Assembly: GCA_932521035.1 (NCBI GenBank)
Contig: OW051493.1
Location: 682,001 to 746,000 of the forward strand
DNA from: Oscheius dolichura
Taxonomy: Eukaryota > Nematoda > Chromadorea > Rhabditida > Rhabditidae
Direction: 5' to 3'
Length of the DNA: 64,000 nucleotides
Shown: piece by piece, positions 46,992 to 57,700 of the stretch
How positions within the stretch are numbered: position 1 is the first letter of the stretch
Layout of the letters: every line of letters starts with the position of its first letter
Program-made: the position numbers and the translations under genes
Notes under the pieces: generated by a model
Database searches by the model: none
Told to the model about the DNA's origin: nothing
Seen by the model: only the letters and a program-made list of their open reading frames with translations

Positions 46992-47223
46992 ATGGAAGCG
47001 GAGGAGGTCTTCTGGTCAAAGGAACATCCGCTCGAAGAATATAAACAGGAGATCGAGGCTCTCGTCACGGTACAATCAAGCTTTTGTTGTTCAATAAAAA
47101 CAACTTTTTAGCATCGGCATCGAAACATTGTACGCCTGTTCGGAACTCTTTGGGACGGGGAGAATGCCGCAAATTATTTGGGTTATGTAATGGAATATAT
47201 GGAAGAGAGCACGCTTCACGATG
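46992..47223 (+). pseudogene. Protein-kinase N-lobe fragment
   Basis: Two exons, 46992..47069 and 47112..47223. They encode VFWSKEHPLEEYKQEIEALV (alpha-C region with the conserved Glu), HRHRNIVRLFGTL (start of beta-4) and GYVMEYMEESTLHD (beta-5 and hinge). This is the middle of a protein-kinase N-lobe, closest in style to MAP3K or receptor-like kinases. The glycine loop and the beta-3 Lys upstream, and HRD and DFG downstream, were not found: upstream is a divergent lectin gene, downstream are repeats and then the GPCR on the other strand. It is read as a broken remnant. If exon 1 begins at an acceptor at 46989 (GAAATGG), the missing exons could once have been upstream. Confidence 0.6.
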
Positions 47224-48838
47224 GTTTGCCCCTTTATTTTAAACTGGAAACGATTTTTAAGTTATTTCTAACAAGACTAGAAGAGCCCAGCTTTATTGAG
47301 GGCGCCTTCCGGACGCCCCTGTTGTGTGTTGGCCAAGGTTCTTCCTTCAAAGTCGGGTCAAGATCCGAATTTGAAAAAACGAAAAGCGAAACCATTTTTA
47401 ACCATTTTTTTTGAGTGAGAAAATTGAGAGTAGGCTCATTCGAACCGATAATTTTTGCTGTGTCGAACTGCACTTTTAGAATTTTTTGAAACTGAGGGAG
47501 TGAGGAGGAAGCGAGCTTTTAAATTTGCAAAATTGACACACGTTTTTTTGAGCTAGCGCGATGGGAGTAGGCTCATTCGATGGCGCGTCTTGGCGTATTG
47601 GCGGTTTATTTTTTGCTAAGCTCTGGCGCGTAACAGTGACGAATCGACAGCACTTTACCAAAGTTAAGCCCTTTTTCCATAGCCAGCCGGGTTCGGTCAG
47701 CTAGCGGTCAGAATGGCTAAGCTTTTCGGTTTGTCAAATCCTGGGATTTAGACCGAAATTCCCAACGTGGAGAAACCCCCAAGCGCGGAGCCTCCGCCAA
47801 CACAATACGGGGGCGTCCCCCACCAATAAAACTGGGCACTTCTAGTCAGAATAAATAGAGTTCTTATATTTTCTCCATAAAATCTCGAAGATTCCCTGGA
47901 TTCTGGCAACTCTATTTTCGAAAAACTGGCACAGCTATTTTGTAGAGAAGTCCCCTTTCCGACGGTAGCAAAATCTTTCTATGAAACAATTTCGTCGAAA
48001 AATTATTGCCATAGAATGGGCTAGTTTCATTTTTTGTAGCTTTTGGATGCAATTCACGGTGCAGCAGCACTGTGACACGAATATGGTTTTAATATTCCCC
48101 TCATAAAACCTCGAAGAAAAAACGCTCCCCTTGGGTTTAGGTAAATCGATTTTCAAAAAAGTGTCACAGCTATTTTGTAGAGAATTTTGTGCTCTTTCCG
48201 ATGGTATGAATATCTCCCGGTGAAACAATTAGGTTGACGTGTTATGCCGTTATTTTTGGGTCACTGTAATTTTCGTCAACAAAGTACTGCCAGTAGAAAT
48301 AAAGTTTTTACCAGCGGGCCTTCGGCAGCCTACGGCTGTCGTCTGTCTGTCAAAGTTATCCGTTTCGATCTGTGGCGACCTTTCCGCTCTTCCGCGGACG
48401 ACCGCCCGCGGCGGTCGACGGGATTAAGAAATTTTTAATCCCTTTACCGTCGGACCCTTTCCCATCGGACAGACAAACAAACAAACAGACAAACACCATA
48501 GCACTTTAATATGGGGTAGATTCCGGACATTTCTAGAACGAGAGGCATTTGGTTCTCTGTAGTACAGGTTCTGCCCGTTGCACGTTTGCGATGGAACGTA
48601 TTGACCTGGGAGACGAAGTAATCAGGCCACTGTGTTGAATTTTGAGAGGGATTAAACCGTTTTATTTGATGAATTTGGCTTTGAAGATATTGAAACCCGT
48701 TAGAGATATTGTAATGCACACAGACAAAGAAAAGAAGACACGAAATGTCTAGTCGAGGTTTAAATTTTGAGGACGACTTTTGAGGTAGAGAATAGTTGCC
48801 TTTTGCAGTGCGGTTTTCTAAAAATAAAGATAGTTCTG
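47224..48838. other. Repeat-rich stretch between kinase fragment and GPCR
   Basis: AGTAGGCTCATTCGA occurs twice (47431, 47568). A pair of related units at about 47880-48010 and 48100-48230 share AAAATCTCGAAGA/CCTCGAAGAAA, CACAGCTATTTTGTAGAGAA and TGAAACAATT. A GC-rich hairpin-prone piece (48310-48460) is followed by CAGACAAACAAACAAACAGA and CCATAGCACTTTAATATGGG. A similar end, CCGTAGCGCTTTAATATAT, is at 51401, so both are probably transposon ends. Confidence 0.5.
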
Positions 48839-50163
48839 TTAATGAAGAGCCACCTTGAAAAACGGGCTGAGAATAAACTGTCGATAAGGCTTATACGTGA
48901 GAACATAGGAGGTTATGGCCATAGGAAACGCTGACAAGCCGAGAACTACTAGGACGTTCAGTATATCTGCTCTATAGGATTTTGTCACAAGAAGGACGGC
49001 CAACCAGGGAAAAATGATGCCCGCAGCGGGTATAAAAAAGGCACTCTGATCAAAGCTGTAGATCAATTTTCTGTGGAATTACCATTGTAGTAAGCGACCA
49101 GAGGAGCTGCCTCTGTTGTGCCTTATATTTAATCGAACCAATTATTCCAACTTTGCTGGTGAGCTTCCAAATGACACCAGCACTAATTAACACCATCGCT
49201 ACTGCGAGAAAGCACATAAACATCAGAATATAGATAAAGATAATTGCGAATGGATTCGAACCATCAAGTCGTGCAGCTATAACTTCGTCCGACAGGAAAT
49301 CTTCGAAATAAACAGCAGTTGTTTGGAGCAGGAATTGTTTCAATTTGTGTTGATCCTCAAAATCAAAGACCATGTAAACTACAGGTAGGGGAAGGGTGTT
49401 AACTATCCCGTAGCAGCTAGTATACACTGAATAACGAAGAGCTTTAGAGTTGAGGATATGTTCTCGAGGAAGAATTGCATCCATTCGGTAATAAAACACG
49501 GGAACGATAGTGGTGGCAATAACTAAAAAAGGATAGTATTATCGGAGGGAAAATACTCACTTATAGTGAGATTAACATCAATGGCAAGCTGGACGACTGT
49601 AGGAATACCGAGAGCCGAATACATCCCGTCACATTTGCCCGCCATATACGGGAGATAGACGATAACAATGGAAAAGAAGGAAAGATGCATGACAGTCAAA
49701 ATGCCTCTAAATGTTTATGTGTTGTGTATATTTTTTTAAAGGAACCGCTTCACATAGATTATTTCCAAAGTAAGGATCAGTCTTTTCGAGACCCTTTGTT
49801 TCATAATGGCACGAGACGGCTGGGCTCCCAAAGAAACAGTCTGATCGGGGGAAAAGACCGCCCAGGTACTTTTAATATTTAATGAATTATGTCATCATTA
49901 CTGCTTCTAATATATGCTATAACCAAAAAACTTACACACTAAAATGGAACAAGAGCAATCCGATGAACACTCTTGACAAAAATGGTGGCGACTTGAACGC
50001 TATTGTATAGAGACTAATCCCAGTTACGATTGTATTAACCAAGAAAAGAATCTATAATGACTTCTATAAATTAAACAAAACAAGCAGATACCTTTAAAGC
50101 GAAGAAGTATGATGTTGGCTGAGGGTTAAAATAAGGGTTTATGTTGAAAGTAGTGACATTCAT
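48839..50163 (-). pseudogene. Nematode-type chemoreceptor GPCR with one frameshift
   Basis: Minus-strand exons 50163..50092, 50051..49936, 49706..49561 and 49522..48839, about 339 aa if read through. Seven hydrophobic segments are visible. The extracellular N-terminus carries an N-glycosylation-type NVT, and the C-terminus has SYVLTYKPYRQFI, the TM7-end PYR motif of worm chemoreceptors (Srh/Str-like). In the last exon the frame changes after TTMVIPQ: the + strand has TTTT at 49067-49070, and one base fewer would join it to KLIYSFDQ in frame. Everything else is intact, so this is either a very young pseudogene, a natural null allele or a homopolymer sequencing error. Family members act as odorant receptors in ciliated sensory neurons. 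The subfamily is uncertain. Confidence 0.8.
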
Positions 50164-51714
50164 TTCATAGAGAAGAAATGAACGCGTCAATAGAGGAGGT
50201 TCTGCTAATACAACAGGTGGATTTCTATAGTATTCAATTAGCTTTCATATGTCGAAAATCTGGTAGACTACTGGCAGTATAATGGAAAGGTGATAGTTTT
50301 GACAACAGCTTACAGGAAGAAGATTATCTATTTAGAAGGAAGATTAGAAATCCTACCTTAATAATAGGCAGATCTCTGTGTGCCTGTCTGTCTGACGTGG
50401 AGGAGGAATAGACTCTGTACATAAACACAAAAAATTATCAACTCTTTTGCTTTAATAAAACACCAGCCGTTTCGACCCCCTGCGGGGGGTCTTCGGCTGG
50501 ACGTTGGCTGCGCCAACTGTGGTTTTACCTCGCCCTTGGAAGCCCCGTCCGCTCATCCCCTTCTCCCCGTCCAGTCCAGTCCCCCTCCTCCCGTCTGGTC
50601 CTTTCCCCTTCTCCCTGTCTAGTCCCTTCCGCTATTCCCCCTCCCCCGTCCAGTCAGTCTCCTCCGCTTTCCCCCTCTCCCCGTCCCTCCCTTTGTTTTA
50701 CTCTCGTAGTCCCTTCCCCGCTTCCTCTTCTCCTCTTCCTTGCTTCTTCTCTCCCTCTCTTCACTTTCCCCGTCTATCTATCTCTGCTGTCGGCACCATT
50801 CCCTCTACCTCGCCGTCCCTCCCTTGATGTTTCCGATCTTACCGATCCTCCCGCGTCCGTTCTGCTCGGTTGTGATTGATCAAAGGATAATCACTCGTAA
50901 GGGGAGCTGTCGTTCGCCTCTTCCTCCATTCTCCCTTTCTCACGTGCTCCTCAATTCCCTTCCCTTCCAAGTATCTTTCATTCCGCGCTGCTCTGATCTC
51001 GTCAGCGGTGTTATCATCTTCAACAACTGAAGTTATGGCTAAATAGACAAAGTAAAAGACGTTACCCAACGGGGGAACCGAACCTTCGACCCCTCGATTG
51101 GGGTCCCACCACGATCGGGTCCCACAGCGAAAACATTTTATAACAAAACAAAAATGCTAAACAGACAAAGCAAAAAATATTGCTGGAAGGAGAATTCGAA
51201 CCATCGCCCTGCGGGTTGGGGTCCCCCCGCGAATGAGTCCCGCAACGAAAAATACTTCAAAAACTTTTAGTAAGTGTCCAGGACCTCAAAACAAAAAAGC
51301 AAAAAAATTTGACGGCGGCGGCGATCGAACCCACGACCTCTCCGGCCCGTCCTCTTAGCCACTACACCATAAAATTTCGACATGCCAAGTCACAAACGGA
51401 CACCGTAGCGCTTTAATATATAGGATATTTCCTCCCTAAAACATCAAGAAAAAGTAAATAATATTTCTTTTTTATAAAATTATAATATAACAACTGAACA
51501 ACTGAATATTGTATAATAAAAAAGAGGTGAGATCTCCAAAAATGCCTATTTGATGAGCAGATTTCTTTTGACGGTTTTAAAATGGGTGGGCTGAAAGACA
51601 CGACGGGGGGCATTGGGCACCAGAATGACAAAATTATATTATATACTAATAATAATAATAATAATATTAAAACTTAAAATTAAAATTAATAATAAAATTG
51701 ATATATTCTCCTAA
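50164..51714. other. Intergenic region with pyrimidine tracts and tRNA-derived elements
   Basis: 50499-50870 is strongly C/T-rich (CCCTTCCC, CCCCGTCC repeats). Then come three tRNA-like elements and a TTTAATATATAGG transposon-type end (51410-51424). AAT repeats lie at 51645-51666. An open frame at 50504..50827 is a by-product of the pyrimidine tract. No gene is seen. Confidence 0.55.
51055..51375 (-). mobile_element. Cluster of three tRNA-derived SINE-like units
   Basis: Minus-strand units at about 51055-51130, 51165-51250 and 51285-51375 each contain a B-box-like GGTTCG(G/A)(T/A)T. The third also has an A-box-like TGGTGTAGTGGCTAAG. Each is followed on that strand by a TTTTGCTTTTTTG- or TTTGCTTTGTCTGTTTAGC-type tail, like the SINE at 38.9 kb. 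Confidence 0.6.
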
Positions 51715-54700
51715 TCAGCACTGAGATTCCGAAGTCGTAAAGGCGGTGGCCGGCGAATCGGAACTGCTGGTGGTGGTTGTCGATGAGCCGTTTCGGTAGT
51801 GGTCTTAAAGGGAAAAGATTAGTAAAAAGGCTTAAATCTATAAAATTACGCGGTATGCGGACTCACTGACTCGGCTCAGCCAATACTCCAAGAGCATTTG
51901 AAGAGTTGACGACGCCTGCGAGACGTCCAGCGGACGGAGACCATCCCGTTGAGAGGGAGCGGCACAACACATCAACAGCGGGGCGAAAATCTGGAAATTT
52001 TCATTGTAATGGGCAGAAATTAAGCGCAGAATCGGGGCGAGAATAGTTTCATTCCCTATATAAATTGACCGCAAAACGGATGAAGATTAAATTTTCTGCT
52101 AATTTTGTCTAGGCTGCACTTTCCATGGCGGGTTTTACGTCGAAATATTGCTACCTCTACGGGGTTGTTTTCTATAAACTGGCCATAAAATACAACATTT
52201 TCGAATGCAATACGGCTGCCAAAGGCTCTAGATTGTGATAAAGAGAGCTTTGTTTTCTATAAATTGACCGTAAAACACAAAATAATCAGACTTTCCACAT
52301 AAATTTCAACTTTCCATCTACGAACTTATGTAAGGATATGATCTCCTCCTTATAAGTTGACCGTAAAACATGTAATAATATTCGCTTTCCATCATTTTCA
52401 CTTCCTAGGAACCAAGTAAAACATTAGCTGTACATCTGATCTATAACGATTCAAGAATAAGAAACAACCTCTATTCTCTCTAATAAATTGGTCACAAAAC
52501 TGAAAGAAATAAGTCATTTTTCGAGATTTCCGGCTCGAATACTAAGAAAAGGCCTAGACCAATAAATTTTAGTGTAACCTATCGAAAAAACAACGGCGAA
52601 ACCGCGGCAAAGACAGGTTCATATCATATAACCGCGAAACGCTGAAAAACGAGTAACGTTTCTGCTAATTTCGAAAATCTATACATTTTCATTGCTATTC
52701 CGACAAGGCAGCATCGTTTTATTGTGGTGCAGTGAGGCTTGTTTCCCATAAATTGACCACAAAACGCAAACTAATACTTCTCTTCTATCAGTTCTCCGGT
52801 TATATTGTAACGGAGCAAAACTTTGTTGTGAACAACCTCGCAATTGCCTAATAGTATCAAACTAACACTGTTCTCCGCAATAAAGTGATCATAAAACCGA
52901 AAAAAATCGGCCATTCTTCCAATTTTTCTAGCGCGCACATCAAAAAAAGACTTTTGAAAGATTGAATAAAATTTCACCGTTATCTGCTGTGTCCAATAAT
53001 TAATTATTGAATCAAAAAGTTTTCTTTTGAATTGCCGGTAAAACGGCGAATAACAAATCTGCTGTCACCTACAATTTGTTCCGCTGATGGCAGAAGCGAC
53101 ACCCTTGTAAAATGCGGATTTTATTCAAATTGGCTATCACCTACCCAACTGGTCTAGAATCTAGATCGGCCATAACCGAACTCTGTCCCTTATAAGCCGT
53201 CCATAAAACCGAAAATAATCCGACTTTTTTTTTCTTTTCTTTCCAGAGTTCTAAGAACTACTGTAATGAACAACCGGCCTTCTTCTTCATTTTTCTAGAC
53301 TCGTTTTGTACTCTTGACAATAAATTTATATCATTGAAACACTAAGTAGCCCGCTGATAAAGAGAAAGCGAAACTTTTTACATTACAAAAAAAACTTTTC
53401 ACCACCAATTCACCGGCACCACCGGCAATGCCCACTGGGATGAAACTATGATCCTGCCGACCAATAAGTTTTATGGAAAATACAAAAGCCCACAGCTGTT
53501 GAGTAGACAATAATATTGTGAAAGTATACGGATCCATCTTTTCTCTCTATGTTCCAAAATTTATAGATAAAAGAGGCGATGGAAGCTTTCTACTTGCTCT
53601 TCCACAATGCCATGAAATTAGGCTCAAAAGACCGCTTCAAACTTCATTTTTTTCCCAGGTTTTCTCCGATTTCATCAAAATATACCCAGTAATTGGATAT
53701 AATTCTGTCCAATTCGCCTTTTTTGTCATTTTGCACCCTTTCCTTCTTGAATAAGGCGCAATCGATTTTCTTCGTAAAATAACCGAATTGAAATATTTCA
53801 GTGAGTAAATTTTTGAATGTTTCGGTCTAGCTACTTTATTTTGACTCTATTCAATTACTGATCCTAGTAATCTGATCCATTCTTGCTTACCACAGCTAAT
53901 TTAGCGACGGAAAGGCCATTATGAGGAGCGGATTGGAGTACCACTGCCAGATGATCCAAAACCATCAGAAGGCACGTCTAGAAATAGCCTATTTTAACCG
54001 GAAAATAGTCTCCTGCTTACTCTAGTATTAGGCGGAAGACAATCCAAAACCCGGAAGACCAGATCCCGACTGGAGGAGATGTCGTTCGGCGGGGCCACGG
54101 CCGCCACGTCGCGGAGCATCGCGTGGATTTGGAGCGGGATCAGGGGCTCGGGTAACTCGCGGAGAAAATCCTTGACCAGGCAGGCCAGGACGTTGGTATC
54201 AGGCATGGCGTCGGGAGAAAGCTCGGCTCCTAGTGGATTGACCTCGAGTTCTTCTCGGAGCAGCTGCTTCTTCTCTACGGCGCCGCATACTGAAAAGCAA
54301 AGAGAATTTCTTAAAAAATAAGGGAATTTTCGAAATTTAGGCGCATGAAACATCGATGAAAGAAAAAAACGGGGTATTTATGGAATTTATGAAACTTTAT
54401 GATTGCTATGCGATAATGGAAGCCCTATTTTGTTGGAGGGAGGATATCCTGTTGATCAAAATGAACTAAAAACTCACAAACATAGATGCCACTGTAGTCG
54501 ACGCCCCTCTTCTCAATCTCCTGTATCAATCTAGTCAGGGCGATCGGCGTTTCCCTCCGTTCCCTGGCTATTAATCTCGACAACGGCACAGCGAAGACTC
54601 TAAAAACCTCCTCATTGTTTTCTCCACCAAAAAGTCGAAACTAACCCTTCCCTAGGCGCGCAGGGCCGTCGAAATACGGATATCATATCGTGGAACCCGA

Positions 54701-57700
54701 CGCGAACGTGAACCTGTCCTCGGGGCTCAAGATTCAAGGAGAACATGTGGTCCCCGTTGAGCTGATCCACAATGAACTTGTCCAGGAGGCGAAGAGCTCC
54801 GCGGAAATGTAACTTGTGCCTGAAATTGGAATTTTTAGCTATTCTAAGCGCGTACCCATTGAAAAATGGCAGTTTTAGGAAGTTTTATCAAATCCGCAAA
54901 ACATTCAAGCCTTCTTTTTTGTTCACTGTTACTATATTTCACAAATGTGATAATATCAAGGAGTTTACTCTGGAGGGTATTCAAGCAAAGACACTATTAC
55001 AAGAAAACTGATCTTATAGCTTATATGGAACTTTTTATTCTTATTTTTTAGATTTTCAATACACAGTAGGGCTGAAGACTTAGACCGCCTTTCATTCCCT
55101 TTCTCCCAATAAACTACGAGAAAAAAAACAACGGTACCTGTATTCCGGATGCCATGAATAGATATAAAATTGCAATAATTTCGCGTTATAGACATCGATG
55201 TGAAATGTTTCCCTCCACCTGTAGCGGCCTTCTTTGTGAGCATCTCGGGTCACTCCGGTTCGCGCCCTGAAATGTTTCGAATTTCCTATATTTCTCATCT
55301 GTTAGCGCTTCCTACACTAACAACGGTACCACACAGATTCTTATAAAAACGGTCCAAAATATAGAAAAGTCAAGAAATTGCCCCTCCTACCTGTGCTGTT
55401 CGTCGACTTCCAGTACGCAGTACATTTCTTCTGCTCGTTCGCGTTCCCTCTCTCCCAGCCGGAGTCCTTTTCCTTCCAGAATTTGGACAAAAAGAATCCC
55501 AGTCAAGCTGTTTACAGTCAGACGGTCGACATCTATTCCCGGACCGGCTGCCCTCAACGGGGTGCGGCGGTTCATCAACGGCGACACGTGGTACCGATCC
55601 AGAATTTGAGCCTGAGGAGCGACATGACGTTGTGGGATCGGAGAACCGACTAGTGACTGAAAAAGAAAAGCATTGATGGTCACTGGAAATTTTAGGCTAT
55701 TATTGGTATTTTGAAACCAGTTTTTTTAAAAATTTATTGTCAAACCAGCTGTGCACTAGACAACCGCATACTTTAGTAATTTTAAAGGAAAAACGCAGCA
55801 TATCTAATTTTTAATTTTTTAGTAGATGTATAAAATTGTTCTTTGAGTAGATGACATTGCTAATTGCGTCTAGCACCGGTTTTCATAATGCTAACACGCT
55901 TCATCCACATAATCCCCCTTTTTCTAGAAGTGGAAGGCCAAAAAAAACGAATTTATTGTGCTGTTTTCCTGTAAAAACAGTTATATGGAAGCACTTTAGC
56001 AACATCCTAGCTGATAGCTGAAATTTATCAGTTGTGTGGAACTTGAGAGTAATAATCGGAACCCACTATAAAAGTTTCGAGTTTTTTACAATATTGGAAG
56101 ATCAGTACCGTATCTAGAAATAAAAAACAAGATTTTTAATAAGTTTTATGAAAAAACTAGATAAAACATTGGAGCGCTCTTCCTTACTAATTTTATTACT
56201 CTAACCAACTACAGTAATCTTTACACTTTTTCCTTATGCAAAAATTACTCCAACAATTTTTCAATTCCCTTGGTATTCAGACTGATTCTTCTCCATCAAT
56301 TCAAGTGAAAATTCTCAAAAGTATCAATTTATCATTCTCAAAATCCACTTTTAGAAGTTTTAGAAGTTCAGAGAGAGTCGAGAACTCTGGGGCCAAACGT
56401 GGAATCATGAACACGTGAAATTATCCCAATAAGAAGCGCGGATAAAACATTTTTATGCTTATTTTTTCCATTATTCTGCCCTGTGGGAAAGCGAGCTTTT
56501 GAATATCGAAAAAGTCGACTTTTATCAAGTTTTATGAATCACATAAAACATTTAAAATGTTCTAAAATCTACTATCACTGCGTCATCGGAATCATTTATA
56601 ATACAATATTCCCCTCTGTCAAAAGTTACGAGACCTATACCATTCGATAGGCCGTCAAATTCTGTCCAGGAAATCGTTTTAAAATTTCTCCAAATACCCG
56701 TGTTACGGCACGCGACGCCATGCCGTTTAACATATAAAATTCGGCCGAAATGGATTTTCGGCTTGTAAGCAATGGCTTGCCGCTATAAAAATCTTGTCAA
56801 GTGGCCGAGCGGCTTTGCTTTTTTTACATCTTGGGTTCGAGTCTTCAGTGGGTTTTGAAATGTGGCGCGTCGGCGCGGGTGGGTTACTGTAGCTATAACC
56901 AAAACCTTTTTTACGCACAGTTTTTCATTTCTGATGCTTTTTCGTGTTTTGCCGTGCTCAAATTAGTATAAGTCAAAAGAAAAAATAACAAAAATCGAGC
57001 TGCATATGCGAGTTTCGAAAAATTGATCAAAATTAACGATTTTGAATAAAAAAAATAATTTTGGACGAATTATTTGATCGTTCATATATCAAAATAATCG
57101 TTATGATGCGCTTATTTTATTGCAATAAAGATCAGAATATATGAATGTCTGAAAGAAGAGAAAATAACTGCTTTACTCCAAAAATCATGAAATTTTTGAA
57201 AAATTTCGTGCAAGACGTTTACGCGTAATCTAAATTTGCTGGAATTTCCTGCAAATTCAAAACCAAAAGAAACGCGAGCAACCAATTATTGCTCAATAAG
57301 TACGGTCGGTAAAACATTTCCCTTCCTCCTATCCTTACCTGAGCCATTAGAGTCCTTCCCGGGAGAGAAGACGACCTCGGTGCCCTGTTTTCTCCATAAG
57401 TATGGGACCATCTCGACGGGCGGGTTGGCGTTCCTCCCGGGCCTGCCCAATACCTAAAAATGGACTGATTTTCAGTAAATAGCGGCTAAAACTACCGATA
57501 TTCCGCCGCTGAGAAGATATCATTCACTGTTCGGCCACTTCCACTACTGTAGGGGCGGAGATCTGAAAATGTTTTTGGAATGTTTCGGGTGGCGGTTAAG
57601 TTAAGTTTTTGACAAAATTTTTACTTCACTGCGTCGTCATGCAATAGAATTTCCGTCAAATTGTTTTGTTATTCCCTGCGTACATGGGCAACACGCCGAA

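Noticed and set aside
50504..50827. 107-codon Pro/Ser-rich ORF
   Set aside because: It results from a pyrimidine-rich tract next to tRNA-derived repeats.
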